This document shows positions 1 through 7,268 of a stretch of 64,000 nucleotides of DNA, one piece after another; the first letter of the stretch is position 1, and every line of letters begins with the position of its first letter. The notes below the pieces were generated by a model, which was not told where the DNA came from, did not search any database, and worked only from the letters and a program-made list of their open reading frames with translations. This DNA comes from Streptomyces sp. Ag109_O5-10 (GTDB taxonomy: Bacteria > Actinomycetota > Actinomycetes > Streptomycetales > Streptomycetaceae). The DNA lies in assembly GCF_900105755.1 (NCBI RefSeq), contig NZ_FNTQ01000001.1, positions 5,022,001-5,086,000 of the forward strand, in the 5' to 3' direction. A program made the translations under genes and the position numbers.

Positions 1-570
1 CTCACCCAGGTCGCGAGCGGCACCCTCGACGACGTGCACGTCGGCATCAAGGACTACGACGCCACCACCGGCACCACCGGCAAGACCATCCGCGTCGAGG
101 ACCTGAACGCCGACATGAAGGACGTCACCTTCACCGGCGACTACAGCTCCGCCACCGCGCAGACCGCCACCGGCACCGCGCTCATCTCCTACGCCGAGCT
201 GCTGAAGAACGCCCGGACCGCACCCACCGACCTCGGCCTCGGCTTCACCGGCCAGGTCGTCGGCCTCTCCGACGGCGGCAACGGCAAGATCAAGGTCGCC
301 GTCGAGGTCACCGTCCCCGGCGTCAGCGCCCACCAGAAGGTCGACGTCCTGAGCTCGGTCACTGTCAAGGACAACACCGTGCAGGTGCACGCCGACAACC
401 TCCCCAAGCTCGGCGGTTTCAGCCTCGCCGAGGACCGCCTGCGGCAGGCCTCCGACTTCCAGCAGGCGATCAACCAGCTCCCCGGCGGCATCAAGCTGGA
501 CAAGGTGGAGGCCGAGAAGGACGGTGTGGAGATCGCGGTGAAGGGTTCGAACGTCAGGCTGGCCGGGTAG
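1..570 (+). CDS. DUF2993 (LmeA-like) lipid-binding protein, 3' part
   Basis: The frame is open from the first base and stops at 570, leaving 189 C-terminal residues; the start lies outside the window. Visible features are alternating beta-strand segments such as KIKVAVEVTVPG and VEIAVKGSNVRLAG, with the charged, DxVxV-rich pattern of the DUF2993 family. The mycobacterial member LmeA binds phosphoinositides in the periplasm. The order DUF2993 then cysA-type sulfurtransferase matches other Streptomyces. An exported beta-rich lipid-binding role is inferred from the family; the signal peptide cannot be checked because the N-terminus is missing. Confidence 0.75.
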   Translation, partial: LTQVASGTLDDVHVGIKDYDATTGTTGKTIRVEDLNADMKDVTFTGDYSSATAQTATGTALISYAELLKNARTAPTDLGLGFTGQVVGLSDGGNGKIKVAVEVTVPGVSAHQKVDVLSSVTVKDNTVQVHADNLPKLGGFSLAEDRLRQASDFQQAINQLPGGIKLDKVEAEKDGVEIAVKGSNVRLAG

Positions 571-773
571 GGGGAGGCGGCACGGCGGGACCGGCGCCGG
601 TCCAGCACACGAGACGGCTGCGTCCGTACAGTAGATGCGGTGACCGACACAGGCGCCCGCCCGCCCCGGAACCACGCCTCGGAACCCTCCACCGTCTCGC
701 GATTCGGACGATCGCGTCTCACCATACGACATGCCGGTGACATGCCCGGTTATCCGTCCCTACGATCGAGCCC

Positions 774-854
774 ATGAAGCGTCAGGCGGATCTCACGAAG
801 CGGCGGGCAGTCGACCTGTGCCGCGTCGCCGCCATGCTCTGTCGCCCCTTCTGA
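774..854 (+). CDS. Sulfur-gene leader peptide (26 aa)
   Basis: A 26-codon ORF ends in DLCRVAAMLCRPF and has two Cys codons (TGC at 819, TGT at 840), one of them only four codons from the stop. Short Cys-containing peptides with a conserved L-C-R motif lie upstream of sulfur assimilation genes in actinobacteria, and cysteine-dependent attenuation has been proposed for them. A -10 hexamer TACGAT (761-766) lies 7 nt before the ATG and there is no Shine-Dalgarno, so the message probably begins at the ATG. A perfect 8-bp hairpin starts 3 nt after the stop codon and the sulfurtransferase gene follows at 977. The regulatory role is inferred from position, Cys codons and hairpin. Confidence 0.8.
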   Translation: MKRQADLTKRRAVDLCRVAAMLCRPF

Positions 855-856
855 CG

Positions 857-880
857 GCGGAGGCCGCGCCGTGCCTCCGC
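857..880 (+). promoter_or_regulatory. Hairpin directly after the leader peptide (attenuator candidate)
   Basis: Arms GCGGAGGC (857-864) and GCCTCCGC (873-880) are perfectly complementary around an 8-nt loop. The stem begins 3 nt after the leader peptide stop, where a ribosome stalled on the Cys codons would affect folding. There is no T-run, so it may act as an RNA switch or Rho-coupled site rather than a classic intrinsic terminator. Confidence 0.55.
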
Positions 881-976
881 ATCCCCCTGCCCTCCCTGTC
901 GAGGGCATCCGTGCGCTCTGACGCGCACCCACCGCACTCGCACGCCCCGCCGCACCTGCCCCGGAGGAGAAAGAGC

Positions 977-1816
977 ATGAGCCGCAGCGACGTCCTGGTC
1001 GACGCCGACTGGGTCCAGGACAACCTGGACAACCCCGAGATCGCGATCGTCGAGGTGGACGAGGACACGTCCGCCTACGACAAGAACCACATCCGAGGCG
1101 CGATCCGCATCGACTGGACCAAGGACCTGCAGGACCCGGTCCGCCGCGACTTCATCGACCAGGAGGGCTTCGAGAAGCTCCTGTCGGCGAAGGGCATCGC
1201 CAACGACACGCTGGTGATCCTCTACGGCGGCAACAACAACTGGTTCGCGTCCTACGCCTACTGGTACTTCAAGCTCTACGGCCACGAGAACGTCAAGCTC
1301 CTCGACGGCGGCCGCAAGAAGTGGGAGCTGGACGCCCGCGAGCTGGTCGAGGAGGTCCCGGAGCGCACCGAGACCACCTACAAGGCCAAGCCGCAGAACA
1401 CCGCCATCCGCGCCTTCCGCGACGACGTCGTGGCGGCCATCGGCTCGCAGAACCTCGTCGACGTCCGTTCCCCCGACGAGTTCTCCGGCAAGCTGCTCGC
1501 CCCGGCCCACCTGCCGCAGGAGCAGTCCCAGCGCCCCGGCCACGTGCCCTCGGCCCGCAACATCCCGTGGTCGAAGAACGCCAACGACGACGGCACCTTC
1601 AAGTCGGACGACGAGCTCAAGGAGCTCTACGCCGAGGAGCAGGTCGACCTCGCCAAGGACACCATCGCGTACTGCCGTATCGGCGAGCGCTCGGCCCTGA
1701 CCTGGTTCGTCCTGCACGAGCTGCTCGGTGTCGAGAACGTCAAGAACTACGACGGCTCCTGGACCGAGTACGGCAGCCTCGTCGGCGTCCCGATCGAGCT
1801 CGGCGCCAACAAGTAA
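977..1816 (+). CDS. Thiosulfate sulfurtransferase (rhodanese)
   Basis: The 279-residue protein has two rhodanese domains, about residues 1-130 (structural) and 140-279 (catalytic). The active-site loop C-R-I-G-E-R-S supplies the persulfide cysteine that moves sulfane sulfur from thiosulfate to acceptors such as cyanide or thiols. It is close to actinobacterial CysA/SseC-type sulfurtransferases and has the family's usual length. The ATG at 977 follows GGAGGA (963-968) at a good distance; an upstream extension of the frame would run through the leader peptide region and is rejected. It forms a unit with the leader peptide before it and the DUF1416 gene 50 bp after it. Confidence 0.95.
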   Translation: MSRSDVLVDADWVQDNLDNPEIAIVEVDEDTSAYDKNHIRGAIRIDWTKDLQDPVRRDFIDQEGFEKLLSAKGIANDTLVILYGGNNNWFASYAYWYFKLYGHENVKLLDGGRKKWELDARELVEEVPERTETTYKAKPQNTAIRAFRDDVVAAIGSQNLVDVRSPDEFSGKLLAPAHLPQEQSQRPGHVPSARNIPWSKNANDDGTFKSDDELKELYAEEQVDLAKDTIAYCRIGERSALTWFVLHELLGVENVKNYDGSWTEYGSLVGVPIELGANK

Positions 1817-1866
1817 GACCCCGGCCAGACCTCAGACCGACCGTTCAAGACCTCTGGAGTATCAGC

Positions 1867-2154
1867 ATGTGTGGAGCGAAGGCCGGCGGCCCGGACCCCT
1901 CGACGATCAAGCCCGGTGAGACCACGATCCAGGGTCAGGTGACGAAGGACGGCGAGCCCGTGGTCGGCTACGTCCGCCTCCTGGACTCGACCGGCGAGTT
2001 CACCGCGGAGGTCCCGACCTCCGCCACCGGACAGTTCCGCTTCTACGCGGCGGAGGGCACCTGGACCGTCCGCGCCCTCGTCCCCGGCGCCACCGCCGAC
2101 CGCACGGTCGTCGCCCAGCAGGGCGGCCTGGCCGAGGTCGCCATCGCGGTCTGA
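1867..2154 (+). CDS. DUF1416 family protein (sulfurtransferase partner)
   Basis: The 95-residue protein starts MCGAKAGGPDPSTIKPGETT and continues as a small beta-sandwich-like sequence (VVGYVRLLDSTGEFTAEV, then FRFYAAEGTWTVRALVPGA). DUF1416 proteins are almost always encoded directly after the CysA-type thiosulfate sulfurtransferase in actinobacteria, as here, 50 bp downstream on the same strand. The conserved Cys at position 2 could carry sulfur, but that is inference. A strong terminator follows at 2163-2209, closing the unit. Confidence 0.9.
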   Translation: MCGAKAGGPDPSTIKPGETTIQGQVTKDGEPVVGYVRLLDSTGEFTAEVPTSATGQFRFYAAEGTWTVRALVPGATADRTVVAQQGGLAEVAIAV

Positions 2155-2162
2155 GCACACCC

Positions 2163-2209
2163 GAAGGGCCGCGCCTCCCGGACCCACACTCCGGAAGGCG
2201 CGGCCCTTC
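2163..2209 (+). terminator. Terminator after the DUF1416 gene
   Basis: Arms 2163-2181 and 2191-2209 pair over 19 bp with a single G-T wobble around a 9-nt loop. There is no long T-run, which is usual for Streptomyces terminators. It ends the leader-sulfurtransferase-DUF1416 unit. Confidence 0.8.
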
Positions 2210-2219
2210 ACCGCTGTCG

Positions 2220-2820
2220 GCCCCGCGCTCATCGCCCGCGGCCGACCTACCCTGAGGCGGAGCGGCGCCCGTCGCCCGGCCCGCGCTCATCGCCCGCGGC
2301 AGACCTACTCTGGATGCTGCTGGCTCGTCGCCGTCGCGTGGCCCCTCGTGACGCGTCGCTCGTACTGCTGCGCAGGCTTCGTGACGCTGCGCCGGACTCC
2401 GTCCGTCGGCCCTGAGGCGGAGCGGCGCCCGTCGCCCGGCCCGCGCTCATCGCCCGCGGCAGACCTACTCTGGATGCTGCTGGCTCGTCGCCGTCGCGTG
2501 GCCCCTCGTGACGCGTCGCTCGTACTGCTGCGCAGGCTTCGTGACGCTGCGCCGGACTCCGTCCGTCGGCCCTGAGGCGGAGCGGCGCCCGTCGCCCGGC
2601 CCGCGCTCATCGCCCGCGGCAGACCTACTCTGGATGCTGCTGGCTCGTCGCCGGCGCGTGGCCCCTCGTGACGCGTCGCTCGTACTGCTGCGCAGGCTTC
2701 GTGACGCTGCGCCGGACTCCGTCCGTCGGCCCTGAGGCGGAGCGGCGCCCGTCGCCCGGCCCGCGCTCATCGCCCGCGGCCGACCTACTCTGGATGCATG
2801 CTGGCTCGTCGCCGTCGCGT
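2220..2820 (+). repeat. 160-bp direct repeats copying the start region of the next gene
   Basis: Three consecutive 160-bp units (2251-2410, 2411-2570, 2571-2730) are followed by a fourth partial copy (2731 to about 2820) that runs into the real gene at 2798. Units 1 and 2 are identical; unit 3 differs by one base near 2654 (CCGTCGCG to CCGGCGCG). A shorter copy of the CGCGCTCATCGCCCGCGG segment also lies at 2224-2243. Each full unit holds the promoter hexamer TACTCT and the first codons of the downstream gene, but lacks one A, turning GGATGCATGCTGG into GGATGCTGCTGG. Each copy then reads as a 33-codon ORF (start MLLARRRRV) that ends in the next unit. This looks like recent tandem duplication. 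Confidence 0.9.
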
Positions 2821-3061
2821 GTACTTCGCCATGATGGGGACCTGTATCGGGCTCTTCGTCCTGGCCTGGGGAGTCGTGCGCATCTGGTCCGTCCCCGCCG
2901 CCGTGGGGATGTGCGTGGTGGCCATGGTCATCCCTCCGGTCGCCGCGATGGTCGCGAACCGTCGCGGCCCCGACGACCGCTGGTGGGACGACCCCTCCGG
3001 TGATCCGCAGTCGGACGAGTGGTGGGACGAACTGGACGGCAAGAAGCCACCGAGGTCCTAG
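2798..3061 (+). CDS. Small DUF3099-type membrane protein
   Basis: The 87-residue protein has a basic start (MLARRRRVYFAMMG), two hydrophobic segments (about residues 11-29 and 33-50), then an acidic Trp-rich tail (DDRWWDDPSGDPQSDEWWDE). This layout is conserved in Streptomyces next to the sulfurtransferase and is usually listed as DUF3099; the function is unknown. The start is set by a TACTCT -10 hexamer (2786-2791) exactly 6 nt before ATG and no ribosome binding site, so the mRNA is probably leaderless. The promoter and first codons are the 3' end of the 160-bp repeat tract. Confidence 0.8.
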   Translation: MLARRRRVYFAMMGTCIGLFVLAWGVVRIWSVPAAVGMCVVAMVIPPVAAMVANRRGPDDRWWDDPSGDPQSDEWWDELDGKKPPRS

Positions 3062-3063
3062 CA

Positions 3064-3117
3064 CCCCGAAGGGGCGCGGGGAACTGCGCGACCGGCCACG
3101 ACGGCGCCGCAGCCGAT
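3064..3117. repeat. Streptomyces intergenic element GGGGCGCGGGGAACTGCGCG
   Basis: The sequence following 'ccgaagg' (GGGGCGCGGGGAACTGCGCG, then ACCGGCCACGACG) is a motif scattered between genes in many Streptomyces. Related copies lie at 34251-34312 and 38091-38146 in this window. Here it lies between convergent genes. A terminator-like or structural RNA role is possible but unproven. Confidence 0.6.
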
Positions 3118-3144
3118 GGACGGCGGCACATCCGGCGCGAGCGC

Positions 3145-3507
3145 CTAGTACACGAGCGCCTGCGCCCCGTCCGCCATCGCCTCCTGCACGAAGACCTGCG
3201 CGCCCGCGATCCGTACGCCCTCGATGACGTCCTTCTCCGTGATGTCCCGGCGGGCCGCGCACTGGGTACACAGCGTGAGCGTGCCGCCGGCCAGGATCGA
3301 GTCGACCAGGTCGGGGAGCGGCGCCGCGTGCGGGAGTTCGAACTCGGCGGCCCGGCCCGGCAGGGCGAACCACGCGGACTCGCCGGTCAGCCACATCGAC
3401 ACCTCGACGCCGCTCGCCACGGCCACCGCCGCCACCGTGAACGCCTGCGAGCACCGCTCGGGGGCGTCCGCCCCCGCCGTCACCTTGATCACCAGCTTCT
3501 TCGCCAT
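3145..3507 (-). CDS. DsrE/DsrF-like family protein
   Basis: The 120-residue protein starts MAKKLVIKVTAG, and the pattern (beta strand, ADAPERCSQAFTVAAVAVASG helix, VSMWLTGES strand, LCTQCAARRDI) is that of the DsrE-like fold. The pair of cysteines in T-L-C-T-Q-C-A-A-R corresponds to the position of the sulfur-carrying cysteine in TusD/DsrE relatives. It may handle sulfur or bind small molecules; no partner genes of a Dsr/Tus relay are present, although the sulfurtransferase operon is close by on the other strand. It is convergent with the preceding gene. Confidence 0.75.
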   Translation of the reverse strand: MAKKLVIKVTAGADAPERCSQAFTVAAVAVASGVEVSMWLTGESAWFALPGRAAEFELPHAAPLPDLVDSILAGGTLTLCTQCAARRDITEKDVIEGVRIAGAQVFVQEAMADGAQALVY

Positions 3508-3547
3508 GCCGGAAGCGTAACCACCGACCAGGACCCGCCGCGTCCGG

Positions 3548-4603
3548 TCAGTATCCGACGGCCTCCCGGAGGAGCAGCACCGTGCCGCGCCCGGGGCGGG
3601 GCTCCGCGTTGAGGACGAGCAGCCGGTTGACGGCGCTGGGTGACCCGTACACCTCCCGGGCGCGGGCGTCCTCCAGCGGGAGGGCGTGTTCCTCGACGCG
3701 GCGCAGCGCCGTGTTCAGGTCGGGCACCACCTTCTGCGCGCCGACGACCCAGACCGCGTGGGCGGCCCCGCCGGCGTTGGCGGGAAGCTGACTGCCGCTG
3801 CCCGAGGCGAGGACGAGCGAGCCGGTCTCGGTGACCGCGGCGACGCTGTTGAGGACGTACTCGGGGCTGGCGAGCAGTCTGCGGATCTCGTCGGCGCCGG
3901 TGGCCCGGTCGATGGCCAGGACGCGCGGCCTGACGGCGTCGTACCGGCCGCCGGTGTTGATGTCCTCGTCGATGCCGGACAGCCGGAGCGTCTCGCTGGC
4001 TCCGGTGAACACGGTGGCGCCCTCGGGGAGCAGCTCCCTGACGCGGGCGCGCGCGGCCGCGGTGCCGTCCAGGATCTCCGCGGCGAAGCCGTTGGCCCGC
4101 AGCGCGGCGGCCGTCCGCTCCAGCCGTTCGGCCGGTGCCGGGTCGGCGAAGGAGGCGGCAGGCGCCGCCCGGGGCGCCGTGCCCGCCAGCGGGGAGGTGT
4201 CGAGGTACCTGACCTCGTACACCCGTTCGGTGAACCGCCAGCCCTCCGCGGTGCGCCGGTAGCGGTCGTGGTAGACGGCGTAGTTGAGCCCCTGGCGGCC
4301 GTCGAGGGCGCGGGCGATCTCCTGGATGTAGGCGCGGCCGGTCGCGGTGTCGCCGTCGAGCCGGATCGTGCCGGGGTGCGTGTTCTGCACGAAGAAGTCC
4401 CACTGGCTCTGCAGCCGCTCGCCCCCGGCGATGATCTCCTCGCGGCCGATCTGCTCGGCGGGGATGTTGGGCATGCGCAGAGCGCCGTCCGGCGTGAACA
4501 GCGAGGCCAGGCGGGGCCGGTCGCGCATCATCGCCGCGTCGGTGAATTCGCCGCGCAGTGCCTCGATCTCGACGCGGTCCGCGATGGCCTGGAAGTCGTT
4601 CAT
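3548..4603 (-). CDS. NTF2/SnoaL-like domain fused to an LUD (LutC-type) domain
   Basis: The 351-residue protein is a two-domain fusion. Residues about 5-135 look like a SnoaL-type nuclear-transport-factor-2 fold (FTDAAMMRDRPRLASLFTPD). Residues about 150-351 match the LUD domain of LutC/YkgG proteins, which take part in L-lactate utilisation, with the family signatures GATVFTGASETL, YVLNSVAAVTETGSLVLASG, SGSQLPA and VWVVGAQKVVPDLNTALRRV. No lutA or lutB genes lie nearby. The gene is divergent from an ECF41-type sigma factor gene with a 166-bp shared upstream region, so it is a plausible target of that sigma factor. The actual reaction is unknown; the fusion is unusual. Confidence 0.85.
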   Translation of the reverse strand: MNDFQAIADRVEIEALRGEFTDAAMMRDRPRLASLFTPDGALRMPNIPAEQIGREEIIAGGERLQSQWDFFVQNTHPGTIRLDGDTATGRAYIQEIARALDGRQGLNYAVYHDRYRRTAEGWRFTERVYEVRYLDTSPLAGTAPRAAPAASFADPAPAERLERTAAALRANGFAAEILDGTAAARARVRELLPEGATVFTGASETLRLSGIDEDINTGGRYDAVRPRVLAIDRATGADEIRRLLASPEYVLNSVAAVTETGSLVLASGSGSQLPANAGGAAHAVWVVGAQKVVPDLNTALRRVEEHALPLEDARAREVYGSPSAVNRLLVLNAEPRPGRGTVLLLREAVGY

Positions 4604-4769
4604 CGAAGTCCCCTAGTCGTCATCGTCCTGTCGTCGTCGTCCTCACCGGTTACGACAACGCAGCCCCGCCGGATGTGAGGCGGCCCGCCGGCCTGACATT
4701 CCGGTGCGCTGTTCTGTCGTACCGGGTAGGGGGCACAGTCACACGGGCGAGCGAGGGAGACGGCAGGCC

Positions 4770-5729
4770 ATGACCACCGGAGCCGAGCAGGGCGAACGGC
4801 ACCAGCGGGGCGAGCAGAGCGCCCCGGGCCTCGGCGCGGTCATGAGCGAGCGCCGTCAGCTGATCAACCTCGCCTACCGGCTCCTCGGGTCCCTCGCCGA
4901 CGCCGAGGACGTCGTACAGGAGGCCTACGCCCGCTGGTACGCCATGTCCGCGTCCGGGCGGCAGGCCATCGCATCGCCCGGCGCCTGGCTGACCACGGTC
5001 GCCAGCCGCATCTGCCTCAACCTGCTCGGCTCGGCGCGCGCCAGGCGGGAGACATACGTGGGCGACTGGATCCCGGAACCGCTGCCAGAGCCCACCGAGT
5101 GGAGCACCGCGCGCTCCGGCGGGGCCGACCCGGCCGACCGGATCACCCTCGACGAGTCGGTGACGATGGCCTTCCTGGTCGTCCTCGACGCGATGACCCC
5201 GGCCGAGCGCGTCGCCTTCGTCCTGCACGACGTCTTCCGCTACCCGTTCGGCGAGGTCGCCGAGATCGTCGGCCGCACCCCGGCGGCCTGCCGCCAGCTG
5301 GCCTCCTCCGCCCGCCGCCGCGTCCGCACCGCACAGGTCCCCGCGGGCCCGAACGCCGGGCAGGCCGGCATCGTCAGGCGGTTCCGGACGGCCTGGGAGG
5401 CCAAGGACATCGACGCCCTGATCGGCCTGCTCGACCCCGAGGCCACCGCGACCGCCGACGGCGGCGGGCTGGCCGTCACCCACCTGGACCCGATCGTGGG
5501 CGGGGAGCGGATCGCCCACGCCTACGCCGAGATCGCTCGCGTGGCGGGCCACCGCACGACGTTCCTGGAGTGCACGGTCAACGGCCTGCCCGGACTGGTC
5601 GCCGAGCAGGACGGCGCCGTCGCGACCGTCTTCGCGTTCGAGATCGCGGGCGACCGGATCAGGCACATCTGGGCGGTACGGAATCCCGAGAAGCTCCGTC
5701 CCTGGCGGTTCGGCCCGAACCAGCTCTGA
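4770..5729 (+). CDS. ECF41/SigJ-type sigma factor with C-terminal SnoaL-like domain
   Basis: The 319-residue protein has sigma region 2 (about residues 28-95, LAYRLLGSLADAEDVVQEAY), region 4 (about 130-180, TPAERVAFVLHDVFRYPFGEVA) and a C-terminal NTF2-like domain (about 195-319). The C-terminal domain carries the ECF41 marker motifs A-D-G-G-G and N-P-E-K-L. In ECF41 factors this extension regulates sigma activity in place of a separate anti-sigma factor. ECF41 genes usually sit beside their single target operon; here that would be the divergent NTF2-LUD gene. ATG 4770 gives the expected N-terminus. Confidence 0.9.
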   Translation: MTTGAEQGERHQRGEQSAPGLGAVMSERRQLINLAYRLLGSLADAEDVVQEAYARWYAMSASGRQAIASPGAWLTTVASRICLNLLGSARARRETYVGDWIPEPLPEPTEWSTARSGGADPADRITLDESVTMAFLVVLDAMTPAERVAFVLHDVFRYPFGEVAEIVGRTPAACRQLASSARRRVRTAQVPAGPNAGQAGIVRRFRTAWEAKDIDALIGLLDPEATATADGGGLAVTHLDPIVGGERIAHAYAEIARVAGHRTTFLECTVNGLPGLVAEQDGAVATVFAFEIAGDRIRHIWAVRNPEKLRPWRFGPNQL

Positions 5730-5852
5730 TCAGACGGTGAACGCGGTGCAGGCGCCGATGCGCCGCCCCCGAGGGGTGGGGATCCGACGGGTTCTCGGCC
5801 ACAGTGGACGTACCCGGTCGAGGGGAAGCCGGGGCGCGGGGAGGGGCGACCG

Positions 5853-6449
5853 ATGACGCAACCTGATCTGTTCGCGCTGGATGCCGTAGTGGTGGGGCAA
5901 CCGAAGCGTTCGAAGTGGCGCACGTACAGGGGCCCCGCCCTGGCCGTGTCCACCGTGGAGGGGACCCCGCTCGCCGAGGTCACGGACCTCGACCACACGC
6001 ACTTCCTCCTGACGAGAACGTCCGGCGAGGTCGTCTTCCGAATCGAGAAGCGTTCCTGGGTCGAGTCGTTCCAGCAGTTCGGTCCGGTGCGGTTCCACTT
6101 CGCCGACGGAGCGGACCGGGAGATCGGCACCGCCGGTGCCCGTGGACTCGTCAAGTCGCGGCAGCTGAGCCTCCGGACGGAACAAGGACGCCGACTCCTC
6201 CTCACGCGGCTGAGTGCGGCGTCGGTGGAATGGCGCCTCACGGAGGCCGACCCGGAAAGCGGCGACCCCGCGCCGGAGATCCTCGGCCGGGTCGAGGTGA
6301 GCACCGTCGACCCATGGCTCGGGTTGCAGCAGTACGTCGTCGCAATGACGCCCCGCCTGGACGCCTCCGAACGGCGGACCTTCGTCGCCTCGGTCGTCTG
6401 TCTGCACCTGATCCGCCGCCCTCCTGGCGAGGGCTCCGGGGTGGCGTGA
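5853..6449 (+). CDS. Hypothetical protein, possible LURP-one/Tubby-C-like fold
   Basis: The 198-residue protein has no signal peptide or membrane segment. It consists of short beta strands alternating with polar turns (GEVVFRIEKRSWVESFQQF, LSLRTEQGRRLLLTRLSA, GRVEVSTVDPWLGLQQYVV). That resembles LURP-one/phospholipid-scramblase-like beta barrels, with the typical final helix where the sequence says FVASVVCLHLIRR. ATG 5853 is preceded by GGGGAGGGGCGACCG. It is flanked by the ECF41 gene and a convergent small-protein pair; no operon partner is evident. The family assignment is tentative. Confidence 0.6.
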   Translation: MTQPDLFALDAVVVGQPKRSKWRTYRGPALAVSTVEGTPLAEVTDLDHTHFLLTRTSGEVVFRIEKRSWVESFQQFGPVRFHFADGADREIGTAGARGLVKSRQLSLRTEQGRRLLLTRLSAASVEWRLTEADPESGDPAPEILGRVEVSTVDPWLGLQQYVVAMTPRLDASERRTFVASVVCLHLIRRPPGEGSGVA

Positions 6450-6493
6450 GTGCGCCGCAGCCGGCGGACGACGGCAGGCGCCCGCCGAACGGC

Positions 6494-6727
6494 TCACGCC
6501 GGGGTGAGCACCGCGTAGTCCGCGAAGACGCGCCGATAGCGCATGTGCCGGGTCTCCTGCGTATGCCTGCGCTGCCACTCCTCCACCTCCGCCGGATGCC
6601 CGCACAGCCCCGATCCGGCCCCGCAGTCCTCCTCGTCCCCCGACACGCACCGCGTCTCGTACTCGGGTGCGGCGCCCGCGTCCTGCGCGATCACGTACGG
6701 CACGTACCGGAAGGCACGGCGGGTCAT
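6494..6727 (-). CDS. DUF7848-type small protein
   Basis: The 77-residue protein has the pattern RYVPYVI, then CVSGDEEDCGAGSG, EVEEWQRRHTQETRHMRYRR and FADYAVL, as in Streptomyces proteins listed as DUF7848. These are commonly encoded beside XRE/DUF397 regulator pairs, as here. Two cysteines (CVSG, EDCG) plus a Cys-Gly-His could bind a metal, which is inference. Its ATG overlaps the stop of the upstream gene (ATGA), so the two are translationally coupled. Function unknown. Confidence 0.75.
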   Translation of the reverse strand: MTRRAFRYVPYVIAQDAGAAPEYETRCVSGDEEDCGAGSGLCGHPAEVEEWQRRHTQETRHMRYRRVFADYAVLTPA

Positions 6728-7092
6728 GGGTGCTCCGCCCGCTGGTGCTGGCGCAGCAGCACGTTCGCGTCGGTGGCCGCGCTGTGGTCGTGCGCGGCGC
6801 GGGCGGTCTGCCGCCGGCCGTCGAGGTGCGTGCACTCGGCGCAGCCGGGCACGGGCCACGGTGGCCGGCTGAGGTCCTCGGGATCCGGCGGCACGGCCCA
6901 CGTACGGTCGTTCGCCGCCCGTACGCCCGCGCTGAGCCGCTCTCTGTCGGTGGCGGGCCGCAGCGTCGACGGATGGGCCTGCCACTCTCTCCCTCCCCCC
7001 ACGGGACGCAGCATCGCGTACGGCCCCGACTGGTCCCGGTACTCGCCGACCTGTTCGGTGGCGGTGTCGTAGAGCAGGGTTCCGGGCTCCAT
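6724..7092 (-). CDS. Hypothetical protein coupled to the DUF7848 gene
   Basis: The 122-residue protein begins MEPGTLLYDTATEQVGEYRD, a short domain seen in Streptomyces proteins that sit with XRE-DUF397 pairs. It has a C-terminal Cys pair (VPGCAEC) and a His-rich end. It is divergent from the XRE gene; the AT-rich intergenic DNA holds a GTCCAAC/GTTGGAC inverted repeat. The stop overlaps the next start by 4 nt. Function unknown. Confidence 0.65.
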   Translation of the reverse strand: MEPGTLLYDTATEQVGEYRDQSGPYAMLRPVGGGREWQAHPSTLRPATDRERLSAGVRAANDRTWAVPPDPEDLSRPPWPVPGCAECTHLDGRRQTARAAHDHSAATDANVLLRQHQRAEHP

Positions 7093-7108
7093 GGCATTCG
7101 CTCCTTTT

Positions 7109-7141
7109 GTCCAACATCTATACGAAATGCGAGAGTTGGAC
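7109..7141. promoter_or_regulatory. Inverted repeat GTCCAAC...GTTGGAC between divergent genes
   Basis: Seven-base arms at 7109-7115 and 7135-7141 are perfectly complementary, separated by 19 nt of unusually AT-rich DNA (ATCTATACGAAATG). It lies between the hypothetical/DUF7848 pair and the XRE gene and is a likely operator for the XRE-family regulator that is broken next to it. Confidence 0.45.
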
Positions 7142-7268
7142 TACTCTGCGTGTCGAGGCTGCTACGAGGATGGCCGGGAGGTGGGGTCGGCACGCCGAGA
7201 AGGACCGGTTCTTCCCCGTCTGGCGGCGCTAATTCCACAAATTCCACGGGGAGTCAGGGAGGGGCGCG

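Noticed and set aside
540..560. GGGTTCGAAC resembling a tRNA T-arm
   Set aside because: It lies in the coding frame of the DUF2993 gene, and no acceptor or anticodon arms surround it. No tRNA was found anywhere in the window.
2251..2797. CRISPR-like array from the 160-bp direct repeats
   Set aside because: The units are contiguous with no spacers, far longer than CRISPR repeats, and no cas genes are present.
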